Assembly: GCA_900551115.1 (NCBI GenBank)
Contig: URUY01000015.1
Span: 1-64,000 of the forward strand
DNA length: 64,000 nt
DNA from: an uncultured Lachnospiraceae bacterium
GTDB taxonomy: Bacteria > Bacillota > Clostridia > Lachnospirales > Lachnospiraceae
Direction of reading: 5' to 3'
Shown: positions 1 to 8,437 of the stretch, piece by piece
Numbering within the stretch: position 1 is the stretch's first letter
Layout of the letters: the number at the start of each line of letters is the position of its first letter
Translations under genes and position numbers: made by a program
Notes under the pieces: model-generated
What the model saw: only the letters and a program-made list of their open reading frames with translations
What the model was told of the DNA's origin: nothing
The model's database searches: none

Positions 1-78
1 CTGTAGGCGCTTCTGTAGGCGCTTCTGTAGGTGCTTCTGTAGGCGCTTCTGTAGGTGCTTCTGTGGGTGCTTCTGTGG
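1..78. repeat. 12-bp tandem repeat coding Glu-Ala-Pro-Thr
   Basis: Six consecutive copies of a 12-base unit (ctgtaggcgctt with g/a and c/t changes) begin at base 1, and a seventh partial copy follows. Read on the minus strand each copy encodes Glu-Ala-Pro-Thr. The substitutions are silent, so the peptide is being kept while the DNA drifts. Copy number may vary between strains. The array continues beyond the window. Confidence 0.9.
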
Positions 79-487
79 GAACCGGTTTTTCTACAGGAAT
101 CAGATAGGTTCCATATAACGCGATTGTATAGGTCGCTTCCGTTTTTCTGGCATTTTCCAACACTGTTTCTGTCATCAGTTCCTCAATACTGCTCCCCTGA
201 CTAAGCACAATGCTGTTGCCTTCCTTTTCCAAACGCACTTCATACCCCGTTATTGCATACTCAGAATCAGGAATCTTCCCATATGTCCACTGCAGTTTCA
301 CTGCATCTTCCTGTTGTATGGCTGTCAAATTATTTATTACCTGGTTAGTTTCCTCTGCTCTGGATACAACCGGCAAGTACTGTAATACGGCAATTAAGAG
401 CAATATCCCGGCCAGCCCCGCCGCCAGCTTTCTTTTTTTGCTTTTCCGCATCTTTTTCTCCGGGTTTTCTTTTATCCTTTTTTTCAT
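1..487 (-). CDS. Partial secreted or anchored protein with Glu-Ala-Pro-Thr repeat tail
   Basis: The gene runs off the left edge, so only its first 162 codons are visible. The start is the ATG at 487, with AAAGGAG lying in the end of the upstream gene. The first 20 residues are very Lys/Arg-rich. A hydrophobic segment (about 21-40) follows and then Ser-Arg-Ala-Glu-Glu, which looks like a signal peptide or membrane anchor. Residues about 47-130 read like a beta-sandwich domain of fibronectin III type (a Leu-Gln-Trp strand, then Gly-Tyr-Glu-Val-Arg-Leu). After that comes a strict Glu-Ala-Pro-Thr repeat that continues off the window. Such a repeat is a common extended linker in Gram-positive surface proteins. 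The function is unknown. It is the last visible gene of a cluster with a kinase and a pseudopilin. Confidence 0.75.
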   Translation of the reverse strand, partial: MKKRIKENPEKKMRKSKKRKLAAGLAGILLLIAVLQYLPVVSRAEETNQVINNLTAIQQEDAVKLQWTYGKIPDSEYAITGYEVRLEKEGNSIVLSQGSSIEELMTETVLENARKTEATYTIALYGTYLIPVEKPVPTEAPTEAPTEAPTEAPTEAPTEAPT

Positions 488-493
488 CCTGCT

Positions 494-895
494 TTAAATT
501 TTCTCCTTTGAATGTACGATTACAATGTCAAGCGTCTTTAAAAAGCTTCCGTTTTTCTGCTCAGACCGGATATTTACCGTCTCTGCCAAATCATTTACAA
601 GCAGCGTGGTTTCTTCCGCCACAGGCATTCCGCTATCCTTATGCGTCAATTTTGTGGTCGTTCTTCCCCGTTTTACTTTTATTTCTCCGCTGTTTTCCCT
701 ATTTCCGCCATTACGCAGATTTTCTTTAGACGTTTGATTTTTATCACCATTTTTTCTGATATTCCGTTTTGCACTAAGTCCGCTTAGATTTCCTATGGCT
801 TTTCCGATTTTCAAATAGAAGAACAGAAACAACGCAAGTAAAAAAAACAGTAAAAACAATATCAGTCCGCCATAAAACATAATTCGGTAACTCAT
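494..895 (-). CDS. Small single-pass membrane protein, unknown function
   Basis: A 133-residue protein with one strongly hydrophobic segment at residues 7-29 (rich in Leu and Phe), then a basic stretch and a charged soluble tail. The ATG overlaps the stop of the kinase gene (ATGA), and GGAGG lies 10 bases upstream, so the two are translationally coupled. The tail has no motif I recognise. Tight coupling to a Ser/Thr kinase suggests a membrane partner or substrate, but that is inference. The next gene starts 6 bases past the stop. Confidence 0.7.
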   Translation of the reverse strand: MSYRIMFYGGLILFLLFFLLALFLFFYLKIGKAIGNLSGLSAKRNIRKNGDKNQTSKENLRNGGNRENSGEIKVKRGRTTTKLTHKDSGMPVAEETTLLVNDLAETVNIRSEQKNGSFLKTLDIVIVHSKEKI

Positions 896-2937
896 AAACC
901 GTTTTCCTCCGTTTCCGCTCCTGTATAGTCTTCAATGGTATAATCCATTTCCAACAGTGCGGCTTCCAGCTTCTGCTTTATTTTTTTATACTGGAGGTTA
1001 TTATTTATTTCCGGTATCTTTTCACATTCCGTATAATGTGCAAGCAGCTCCTCCATATTCCATTTAGTATAGTCGGACCCCTTTTCTGCTTCCAGATTAT
1101 ACAGAAATTTCAAATGCCCTACATACAACGCAATATTTTCCGTTACTACCGCCTTTTCTCCCTTTTCATACTCCTCCTGTGCCTTTTGGTTTTCTCCCAT
1201 TTCAGCATACATTTCCGCTATATCACAATAAATTTGGGCACACAGCTTTGGATTTTCCTTAGCCGAAACCAAAGTCAATACATTCCTGCTGTATTCAATG
1301 GCCTGCAGGTAATTTGCCGCCGCCTTCTTTTCTGTTTCCGCTTCCTGCGCCAGCTTTCTATATCCTACTGCCAGCTGTCTGGAAAATTCCAATTCATATA
1401 AAAACAGAAGGCTGTCATCTTCTATATAGGAAAGGTAATCAAAAGCATCCTCTGCAACCTTAATACTGCATTCTGCAGCCTGCGGAATATAGTTGATATA
1501 CGATGTGTATACCTTTCCAAGCGCTCTGGCATTAATCAGTCTGGCATTTACATCCGTCACCGCTGTGTTATATTCCTGAAAGGCTGCAAGCTGCTTTCCG
1601 ATTTCTTCATAGTCCAGATTCAGTTCACTAAGGGCCATGGCAAGACTGCTGTAATAAACAGCCTCCGGTATTTCTTCGCTGTTTACCATGCGGAAATATT
1701 TTAAGCTGCTTTGGTAATCATTCAATTCATTAAAGTAGGTAATTGCGACCTGATAGACTACCTCGGAATTTTGCTGAATGTTATGATAACCCGAATTAAT
1801 ATAGCCCTCTATGCGGCTCAGTCCCTCTTCTGTTTCCATATAATTCTTATATAAATTTAAAAGCTGCAGATATGCTTCTGCATTTGCACCGTCTACCTCT
1901 GTAATGGCCTGTACATATTTTTCCGAAGCCAGAAGATACTCTCCTGCTATCTTATAATTATTTGCTTCTTCGATTAAGGTTCTATAATCCTGCTTACGCT
2001 CCGTTTCCATGCCGTTTTTACCGTATATGCAAACAAAAAATGACAGCATGCATAAAAAAGAACACACTAAAAAGGAAAAGAGTTTCCTTTTTTCCTTTTT
2101 AATAAATGGCTGTTCTAATTGTTTGTAATGCTCCAGATTATATATCAGTTCTGCTCCGCTCTGATACCTGTCCTCCGGGTTTAGCTGTGTGCATTTTAAA
2201 ATAATTTTTTCCAAACCCGAAGACAGGGATATATCCCACTCCCTGATAGGACGTATTTCATATGGCGGCTGTGCCGGGTTTTTACCTGTCACAATATGAT
2301 ACAGTGTGGCTCCCAGGCAATAGATATCCGTCCTAGCATCTGTCTTGTAAATCCCCTTGCCCAGCTTGTCTCCGAATTGTTCCGGAGCAGCGTATCCTCT
2401 GGTTCCCAAAGCTGTCGTATCTGCAATATTTTCTGTTTTATATTCTTTAGCAGTACCAAAATCTATCAGCTTCACCGTTCCGTCCGGCTTAAGCATGATA
2501 TTAGAAGGCTTCATATCACGGTAAATAATGGGCGGGTTCATTGTATGGAGATACTCTAACGCACTTGCGAGCTGTTTTGCCCACTCGATTACCTTCTCTT
2601 CCGGCTGTGCGCCTTCTTCCTCTAAAACCTTGTCAAGAGCCCTGCCCTCTATGTAGTCCATGACAACATAGACAGTGCCGTCTTTGTCTATAATATCTAC
2701 AATTCTGGGAAGCACAGGATGATCTACCCGTTTTAAGATATTGGCTTCCATTTCAAGACCTTTAATCAAGGTCTCTCGATTTTTTGAGGTGTCATTCTTA
2801 ATTTCCTTGATAGCCCATTGCTTGTTCAGACGAATATCCATAGCAACATAGACTATACTCATTCCACCCTGCCCTATTTTCTTTAGTATTTCATACTTAC
2901 CTTCTAAAATTGTTCCTGTACGGTCTTCAAAACTCAT
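892..2937 (-). CDS. Membrane-anchored Hanks-type Ser/Thr protein kinase with TPR-like extracellular domain
   Basis: A 681-residue protein. The kinase domain (about 14-270) has a Gly-rich loop GQGGMS at 22-27, the ATP-binding Lys44 in AIKEIK, Glu64, the catalytic loop YRDMKPSN with Asp141 and Asn146, DFG at 159-161 and APE at 184-186. All key residues are present, although the usual HRD is YRD. A single membrane segment lies at 286-305. The remaining 370 residues are alpha-helical and repeat-like (Tyr/Ala/Glu-rich pairs such as AYLQLLNLY and AEMYAEMGENQKAQEEYEKG), typical of TPRs. There are no PASTA domains, so it is not the usual PrkC/PknB that senses muropeptides. It is clustered with a TadE-like protein and other envelope proteins. 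It would phosphorylate cytosolic targets in response to something bound outside. Confidence 0.93.
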   Translation of the reverse strand: MSFEDRTGTILEGKYEILKKIGQGGMSIVYVAMDIRLNKQWAIKEIKNDTSKNRETLIKGLEMEANILKRVDHPVLPRIVDIIDKDGTVYVVMDYIEGRALDKVLEEEGAQPEEKVIEWAKQLASALEYLHTMNPPIIYRDMKPSNIMLKPDGTVKLIDFGTAKEYKTENIADTTALGTRGYAAPEQFGDKLGKGIYKTDARTDIYCLGATLYHIVTGKNPAQPPYEIRPIREWDISLSSGLEKIILKCTQLNPEDRYQSGAELIYNLEHYKQLEQPFIKKEKRKLFSFLVCSFLCMLSFFVCIYGKNGMETERKQDYRTLIEEANNYKIAGEYLLASEKYVQAITEVDGANAEAYLQLLNLYKNYMETEEGLSRIEGYINSGYHNIQQNSEVVYQVAITYFNELNDYQSSLKYFRMVNSEEIPEAVYYSSLAMALSELNLDYEEIGKQLAAFQEYNTAVTDVNARLINARALGKVYTSYINYIPQAAECSIKVAEDAFDYLSYIEDDSLLFLYELEFSRQLAVGYRKLAQEAETEKKAAANYLQAIEYSRNVLTLVSAKENPKLCAQIYCDIAEMYAEMGENQKAQEEYEKGEKAVVTENIALYVGHLKFLYNLEAEKGSDYTKWNMEELLAHYTECEKIPEINNNLQYKKIKQKLEAALLEMDYTIEDYTGAETEENGL

Positions 2938-3090
2938 CTTTAGCAGCCCCTATCCACTATACGCATAAGACAATATTTTTTAATTCCTTGCCCCTAGATT
3001 AACAAGCAGTTCTCCTCTCTTCAATAGCAACGGTATTTTTAACCACTTTAATGTAATATTTGTAAAGGTTTTTTACCTGTTTAGCCTCTT
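2938..3090. other. Spacer between kinase and TadE-like gene
   Basis: An AT-rich 153-bp spacer. No convincing hairpin terminator is visible. A weak minus-strand promoter candidate (TTGAAG, 17 bases, TAATCT) lies upstream of the kinase. The Shine-Dalgarno of the kinase (AGGGGC) is at its left end. Confidence 0.3.
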
Positions 3091-4485
3091 TTACTTTGGA
3101 TACCAGAAATCGCCGTCTTCGTCTTTGTCCAGTTTGGTATATCCATACTTCTTTTTTAAATATTCCCACTCTTTATACAGGGCTTCGTCTTTGGATGCCT
3201 CGTTCGGATCGTGGGCATATACGATGGTTTTTCCTGACTGTATCGCCTCGTCTAAAGCCGGCGCGTTGAATAGCCTGAACATATCATCATCTGTAAATCC
3301 ATATTCCTTCTGTATTCTGCTCCACTCACTTCCCATATCAAAATAATTTGCACCATGCTTTTCTGCATAGTCAATATAGTTAGGAGATACCTTATAGAAG
3401 CCCAGTACAAAGAGATGGTCCTCATCCCCCTGCGTTCCCTGTTTTACAGAAGCAATCCTTGCTTCCACATATTCCTCTACCGGCATCTTGCCTTCCACCA
3501 TGCCGTTAATAACGGGAATGCCGTCCAGTTCATAAATATCGGCACCGGCGTACTGTGAAAGCTGATACCGCCATTCGCTTTCTGTAAATTCCGAAGTATC
3601 CATATATTTTTCAACTTCAAGAATAGCGGCCTCACCATATTCCTCAATCATTTTCTGACGGATTTCTTCCGGTGTCATAGGCGGTTTTTCTGTCTCTTGC
3701 GGTGTTTCCTCATTACCTCCCACCATACCGCTTTCTAAGGGAGCTGCTTCCCATGCCCTTGTCACAGCCGCCTGCCTGAAATGCAGTGTAATGTCGTGAT
3801 TTAGCAGGGTAATAATCCGCACCTCATAATCGGCCACCAAAATAATGTCGTTGCTTCCGTTCAGCATGAATACGGAATCAGAAAGATCAATGCCGTCAAT
3901 TCCCTGCTCAACACCCTTTCCTTTCAGAAATGCATCCGCACTTCCGTCACTGTAGCTGATCAGATTTTTTTGAATCAGTCCCTTTGCTATTGCACCGCAT
4001 ATGCGGCCCTTGACCTCCTCTGCCGCCTCATTTCCCACCATGCGCAGAAAACTCATTACCCAGGCAGAACCCTCTCCTGCCGCCTCTGTTATGGTAGTTT
4101 CTATCGTTTCTAAAGAACCGGTAAACTGTTCCGAAGCATCCTGAAAGGAGGCATCTCCTCCCGCAAAATCAGAAATCCCTTCATACATATCCGATATGCC
4201 TGCCACAACGGTTCCGATATCCTCCCGCGCCATTGCTGCACTTTCATAATTTCCCTGTTGGATATCATTTACACCGGATAAGCTGTAAATATACGAATAT
4301 TGTGCAATTTCCTTTGCTGCCGCATTCAATGCAAGACCTATCTTCTGTTGCAAGATACAGATATTGACAAGACTCAAAACCGTGACAATAAAAAACATGA
4401 AGACCGTCAGCGACAGTGTTGCTTCAATCACCACCGCTCCTGCTTCATGTTTTCTTTTTCTCATTACAATATTTTCCTGCTGCAT
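3091..4485 (-). CDS. TadE-like pseudopilin / pilus-assembly protein with long C-terminal extension
   Basis: A 464-residue protein whose N-terminus has the TadE/TadG pattern: a short basic leader, then Gly-Ala-Val-Val-Ile-Glu-Ala-Thr followed by a hydrophobic helix (about 22-45). The Glu five residues into the helix is the hallmark of type IV pilin-like proteins. TadE proteins are minor pseudopilins of Tad (Flp) pili and are usually under 250 residues, so this one carries a much longer soluble part. The very C-terminus (Lys-Asp-Glu-Asp-Gly-Asp) resembles a calcium-binding loop, though one copy proves nothing. It starts 2 bases past the stop of the 98-residue upstream gene. No Tad ATPase (CpaF) lies in the window. 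Confidence 0.75.
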   Translation of the reverse strand: MQQENIVMRKRKHEAGAVVIEATLSLTVFMFFIVTVLSLVNICILQQKIGLALNAAAKEIAQYSYIYSLSGVNDIQQGNYESAAMAREDIGTVVAGISDMYEGISDFAGGDASFQDASEQFTGSLETIETTITEAAGEGSAWVMSFLRMVGNEAAEEVKGRICGAIAKGLIQKNLISYSDGSADAFLKGKGVEQGIDGIDLSDSVFMLNGSNDIILVADYEVRIITLLNHDITLHFRQAAVTRAWEAAPLESGMVGGNEETPQETEKPPMTPEEIRQKMIEEYGEAAILEVEKYMDTSEFTESEWRYQLSQYAGADIYELDGIPVINGMVEGKMPVEEYVEARIASVKQGTQGDEDHLFVLGFYKVSPNYIDYAEKHGANYFDMGSEWSRIQKEYGFTDDDMFRLFNAPALDEAIQSGKTIVYAHDPNEASKDEALYKEWEYLKKKYGYTKLDKDEDGDFWYPK

Positions 4486-4487
4486 CG

Positions 4488-4784
4488 CTATTCTTCCCCT
4501 AAAATGGATTTTACAGTTTTCTCCATAGTTACATATCCGCCGTCTTCATCCTCTATCCCATTCTGCTCCATATACTCATCAAAAAATGAAATATCAATGA
4601 ATTGGCTGATACTCAGGGTATCAATAGCCTGCTCAAATTCAACAGGCTTTTCTTTACCTGCAACAATATGCTCCGCAGCCTGAAACGAAACATTCATAAA
4701 ATATATGATATAGTCCCACTTTATTATTGCCGCTATTACAGCTATCGCTCCTAATACGCCTGCCGCTTTCAATGCATGCTTCAT
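4488..4784 (-). CDS. Small membrane protein upstream of TadE-like gene
   Basis: A 98-residue protein with one or two hydrophobic stretches in the first 35 residues and an acidic C-terminus (Glu-Asp-Glu-Asp-Gly-Gly). The Shine-Dalgarno AGGGGG lies 5 bases before the ATG, and the stop is 2 bases before the TadE-like start. I do not recognise the family. The position suggests a role in the same pilus or secretion assembly, which is inference only. Confidence 0.65.
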   Translation of the reverse strand: MKHALKAAGVLGAIAVIAAIIKWDYIIYFMNVSFQAAEHIVAGKEKPVEFEQAIDTLSISQFIDISFFDEYMEQNGIEDEDGGYVTMEKTVKSILGEE

Positions 4785-4914
4785 TGTATCCCCCTGGCAT
4801 CAAACATTTGTTAGATAATTAATATATAAAATAAAAAATTATCCTTTTCAATGCATTTAACACAGCAAGCACGGTTACTGTAATTTTTAACCATTCCGCT
4901 CTTTACATCTTCTT

Positions 4915-5646
4915 CTAGACAACTGTCACAGAAAGCTCTGCAATGCTGTCAAAATAATATCTGCTCCCCCTTTCCTGATAGATACCGGAAGGGTCTATCT
5001 TGATATGAAATATCTCATAGGGCAGTCCCTTTCTGTTCCCGGCGTATTTTATGATTTCATCATAACAGGCCTCTCGCATCTTCTCAAGGACGCCCTCTGC
5101 CTGCAGTGCTTTCATATTACTTCCTTTTTTTAAAAATACATAGATGTTTTCACCGTTAAAATCTGCCTCCTCTACTTCCGGAAAACGGCTTTTTAGTGCA
5201 TTCTTCCATAATCTATATGCTTTATTTACAAAAAACTTCAGCCTGATATCAAACGTATCCTCAATAACTGCGTGAAGCATATGCTCTCTTGCACCGGGCA
5301 GCGGATATCTTTCCAAAGCCTGATAAAAGCATGTAAAAACCGGATGCTCTTTGTCTTCCTCCACCCGTTGTGAAATAATACGTTTTTCTGATGCCTCCGC
5401 CGGATATATGGTTATCATAAGCAAATCTGCCCAACCTGCTATGGGATTATATGTAATCTTACAATTCAAAATATTAAAATGCAGTCTCAGGCTTAAAAGC
5501 TCTTTATAATATTTAACAAACCGATACCTGAAATCTCCCGGTGCATACTCCTGCATCATATAGTTATACTCTTCCCCCGGTCTGCATCCACATGGTTTAA
5601 ACGGATACTTTTCATCTTCCCTGCAATAAATCAACGCACTCTCCAT
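4915..5646 (-). CDS. Conserved-looking protein of unknown function
   Basis: 243 residues when begun at the ATG at 5646, which has GGGAGG five bases upstream. A longer reading begins at a TTG (5709) that overlaps dacF and lacks such a site, so I prefer 5646. The protein appears soluble, with no signal peptide or membrane span, and has Cys-Gly-Cys near residue 17 and many aromatic residues. I recognise no domain. It lies just downstream of the carboxypeptidase gene on the same strand, and a 130-bp AT-rich gap separates it from the next gene. Confidence 0.6.
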   Translation of the reverse strand: MESALIYCREDEKYPFKPCGCRPGEEYNYMMQEYAPGDFRYRFVKYYKELLSLRLHFNILNCKITYNPIAGWADLLMITIYPAEASEKRIISQRVEEDKEHPVFTCFYQALERYPLPGAREHMLHAVIEDTFDIRLKFFVNKAYRLWKNALKSRFPEVEEADFNGENIYVFLKKGSNMKALQAEGVLEKMREACYDEIIKYAGNRKGLPYEIFHIKIDPSGIYQERGSRYYFDSIAELSVTVV

Positions 5647-5686
5647 ACCTGCCTCCCATCCCCTAAACGGTATTTTTCTAAGCGTA

Positions 5687-6988
5687 TCATAGAAACAGGA
5701 ATTTTTCAATTACCCTGTAAAAGCACCAGAAAAAGTCAATTTCGGGTATCACGTCAATGGTTATGATTTCATCTGTGCGCAGGCACTTTCCCCCTGCCAT
5801 ATAGCAGATTGTTCCCACAACCTGCCCCTGCGCCACAGGTGCCAAAAGGCTCTTTTCCACCTGACAGAACACCTCGATTTTTTCATCCTTTGATAAAAGA
5901 AGCCCCGAAGCTTTTTCCTCCTCTGCAGCTTTTTTCAAAAACTCCAGACTACTATATTGATTCTTTCCTTCTCTTACCGCTAACTGTGTAAAAGCAGTCC
6001 CTCCTATGCGTTCTGTCTGGCCGTTTTCCACAGACAGGGGTAATAGTATATCAGGGTCGTAAGAAGCCTCGTTTAAACTGTGGTATTCAAAATTTTCGAT
6101 GCCGTAATTAAATAATTTCCTGGAATCCGACCATTTATAGGTTTTGTTATTTGGCCATCCGCAAGCCAAAATCGCTATGGTAAAGCGTTTCCCATCCCGT
6201 TCCAGCGCCCCCACATAACAATACCCCGCCTTGTTGGTAAATCCCGTTTTTCCCGAAAGCGCTCCGTCCATCATACCCAAAAAAGCATTGTGGTTTGTAC
6301 AGGAAAAGCTCCTGCCTTCCGCATTGGAAAAACCGTAGGAAGCCGTCCGTGTTATTTCCAAAAAGGCTTCTGCTTTCGGTGAGAAAAAAGTACAATAAGC
6401 CATAATCCTGGCAAGGTCCTCCGCACAGGTTCCGTGTGAAAGCTGTATTTCATTTCCGTTCTCATCGGTTATCGTCTGTGTAGCATCCAGTCCGTTAGGT
6501 GTTATGAACCAGGTATTTGTACACCCAATCTGTTCTGCCTTTTCATTCATCATTGCCGCAAAGCCTTCCATGCTCCCCCCTACATACTCCGCTATGGCAA
6601 CTGCCGTATCATTGTGAGATTCCAGCATCAGAGAATACAGTAAATCTCCCAGTTTAAAATGCTCGCCCTGTTTCATATACAGTTTTACTTTGGGCATGCT
6701 CGCCGCGTAGGCCGATATCTCCACCAAATCTTCCGGCGCAGCATTTTCAAGCGCCAGTATGCAGGTCAGGATTTTCGTAGTGCTTGCATTTGCCATAAAT
6801 GCGTCCTGATTTTTACCGTAAAGAACCCTTCCCGTATCGGCGTCCATAAGCACTGCCGCCGTTGCATACAAAGACGGCTCCTCCGCTCCCGATACGGAAA
6901 GAGGAAACATCATAAAGCTTAGTAAAAAGGTCAGAAGCAGGCAGGCACAGCGCTTTTCTTTTTTCTTTTTTTTCGCAAAAAAATACAT
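5687..6988 (-). CDS. dacF: Serine-type D-Ala-D-Ala carboxypeptidase (DacF/PBP5 family)
   Basis: A 433-residue low-molecular-weight penicillin-binding protein that trims the terminal D-Ala from peptidoglycan stem peptides outside the membrane. The signal peptide has a long Lys run then a hydrophobic core (16-32), and cleavage is likely after Val-Ser-Gly-Ala. The catalytic triad motifs are in place: STTK at 69-72, SHN at 124-126 and KTG at 247-249. A C-terminal beta domain and a hydrophobic, Phe-rich end fit the membrane-tethering tail of this family. It lies 68 bp downstream of scpB. In Bacillus dacF is a sporulation gene; the symbol is by family and neighbourhood only. Confidence 0.9.
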   Translation of the reverse strand: MYFFAKKKKKEKRCACLLLTFLLSFMMFPLSVSGAEEPSLYATAAVLMDADTGRVLYGKNQDAFMANASTTKILTCILALENAAPEDLVEISAYAASMPKVKLYMKQGEHFKLGDLLYSLMLESHNDTAVAIAEYVGGSMEGFAAMMNEKAEQIGCTNTWFITPNGLDATQTITDENGNEIQLSHGTCAEDLARIMAYCTFFSPKAEAFLEITRTASYGFSNAEGRSFSCTNHNAFLGMMDGALSGKTGFTNKAGYCYVGALERDGKRFTIAILACGWPNNKTYKWSDSRKLFNYGIENFEYHSLNEASYDPDILLPLSVENGQTERIGGTAFTQLAVREGKNQYSSLEFLKKAAEEEKASGLLLSKDEKIEVFCQVEKSLLAPVAQGQVVGTICYMAGGKCLRTDEIITIDVIPEIDFFWCFYRVIEKFLFL

Positions 6989-7056
6989 AGCAGCAACATT
7001 CTTTCTCTTCGTTGCTACTATGTATATGTATTTTAAACATATTTTAAAACGTACTT

Positions 7057-7635
7057 TTATTCCTCTGCGCCTGCCTGCATAAGTCCCGCTTCTGTTTCCG
7101 CCTGCTGTTTAAATTCTTCTACCTGTATAGTAGACAGCTCCGGCAGCTCGTCTAATGATTTTACGCCAAAACAGCGCAGAAACTGTTCTGTAGTACCAAA
7201 TAAGAGCGGTCTTCCCGGCGCGTCCAGTCTGCCCAGCTCCGTTATCAGGTCATATTCTAAAAGCTTGTTTACCGCATGGTCGCAGCTCACGCCCCTGATA
7301 CGTTCAATTTCCAGCCTTGTCACCGGCTGCTTATAGGCAATAATGGAAAGCGTTTCTATCACCGTATCCGTCAGTACCATTTTTCTGGGTGTCTTTGCAA
7401 TTTTAATCAGGTACTCGTACATTTCCGCTTTTGTGGAAAGCTGTACGCTGTCCTCCAGCCAAAGCAGTGAAATCCCCCTGTCTTCCCTCTCATATTTCTC
7501 CTGCATACTCTCCAGTATTTCTTTTACTTCCTTTACGCTCAGCTCAAGCACCGCCGCAAGCCTGCTTACTTCCACGGAATCACCCATGGTAAACAGAATT
7601 GCCTCCAATACCGCTTCGTTTTTCTGTCTGTCCAT
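7057..7635 (-). CDS. scpB: Segregation and condensation protein B
   Basis: 192 residues from the ATG at 7635, four bases after the scpA stop begins, with AAAGG upstream. An upstream in-frame start at 7698 would overlap scpA by 62 bases and is unlikely. ScpB is the kite subunit that, with ScpA and SMC, forms the bacterial condensin that organises the chromosome. The protein shows two winged-helix domains: the first begins with Glu-Ala-Ile-Leu-Phe, and the second contains Ile-Ile-Ala-Tyr-Lys-Gln-Pro-Val-Thr and Arg-Gly-Val. An acidic Glu/Gln-rich tail follows. The length is normal for the family. Confidence 0.95.
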   Translation of the reverse strand: MDRQKNEAVLEAILFTMGDSVEVSRLAAVLELSVKEVKEILESMQEKYEREDRGISLLWLEDSVQLSTKAEMYEYLIKIAKTPRKMVLTDTVIETLSIIAYKQPVTRLEIERIRGVSCDHAVNKLLEYDLITELGRLDAPGRPLLFGTTEQFLRCFGVKSLDELPELSTIQVEEFKQQAETEAGLMQAGAEE

Positions 7636-7636
7636 T

Positions 7637-8392
7637 TTAACCAATGCCTTTCTCTCTTCGGGTAATGATAATATCATCAAATATGTTTTCCTGGGCAATG
7701 CTGATTTTCCCTGTTTTCATCATTTCCAAAATCACTAAAAAGGTAACAATCACTTCCATCTTGCTGTGCTGCTTTTCCAAAAGCTGCCTGAAGCTGAACC
7801 GCTCATGGTTCTGTACATATTCCTCTACATAGACGGTTTTTAAGTCCATATCCACTTCATCTTTTTCAATATTGCCGTAATTGCTTCTGATGGGGTCTAT
7901 TTTATCTTCCTGTTTTTTTATAATAGACTTAAAAATATCCTGCAGCTTCTGCAGATTCATTTCTCCAATCAGCTCTTCATAGTCTATGGGCTGTCTGTAT
8001 CCTGCCACTTCCTTGGGGAGCTGCTGTTCTCTGAACAAATACTTTCCTGCGTCTACCTGTCTGTCCCGCAGTTCAAAGGACATAAACTTGTACATTTTAT
8101 ATTCCAACAGGCGCTGTACCAGCTCTGCCCTGGGGTCCTCTTCTTCGCCTTCTTCGTTTACCTCTTTGGGAAGCAGCATCCTGCACTTAATATCTAAAAG
8201 GGTTGCGGCCATAACCAAAAACTCACTCATGACATTCATATCCGCAGTCTGCATCTGCCGTATGTAGTCTAAATACTGCGCCGTAATTTCCACGATGGGA
8301 ATATCATATATATCTATTTTATTTTTATCAATCAGGTGCAAAAGCAGGTCTAAGGGTCCTTCAAACACCTCCAGTTTAACGGATATTGCCAT
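7637..8392 (-). CDS. scpA: Segregation and condensation protein A
   Basis: 251 residues. The ATG at 8392 is preferred because GGGAG lies five bases before it; a second ATG four codons upstream has no good site. ScpA is the kleisin that bridges the SMC heads and binds ScpB. The N-terminal signature VFEGPLDLLLHLI is visible at once, followed by KIDIYDIPI, both typical of the SMC-binding helix region. The C-terminal winged helix (FLVILEMMKTG) is present. Length and order before scpB are the standard Firmicute arrangement. Confidence 0.96.
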   Translation of the reverse strand: MAISVKLEVFEGPLDLLLHLIDKNKIDIYDIPIVEITAQYLDYIRQMQTADMNVMSEFLVMAATLLDIKCRMLLPKEVNEEGEEEDPRAELVQRLLEYKMYKFMSFELRDRQVDAGKYLFREQQLPKEVAGYRQPIDYEELIGEMNLQKLQDIFKSIIKKQEDKIDPIRSNYGNIEKDEVDMDLKTVYVEEYVQNHERFSFRQLLEKQHSKMEVIVTFLVILEMMKTGKISIAQENIFDDIIITRREKGIG

Positions 8393-8437
8393 GTTAACTC
8401 CCATCTCGCAAAAATGCGCAAAAATAAACTCCGCTGT

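Noticed and set aside
1..78. Short regular repeats resembling a CRISPR array
   Set aside because: Units are 12 bp, contiguous without spacers, and stay in frame as Glu-Ala-Pro-Thr.
4801..4860. AT-rich inverted sequence after the 243-residue gene as a terminator
   Set aside because: The arms are short and A/T only, with no stable stem or clean T-run.
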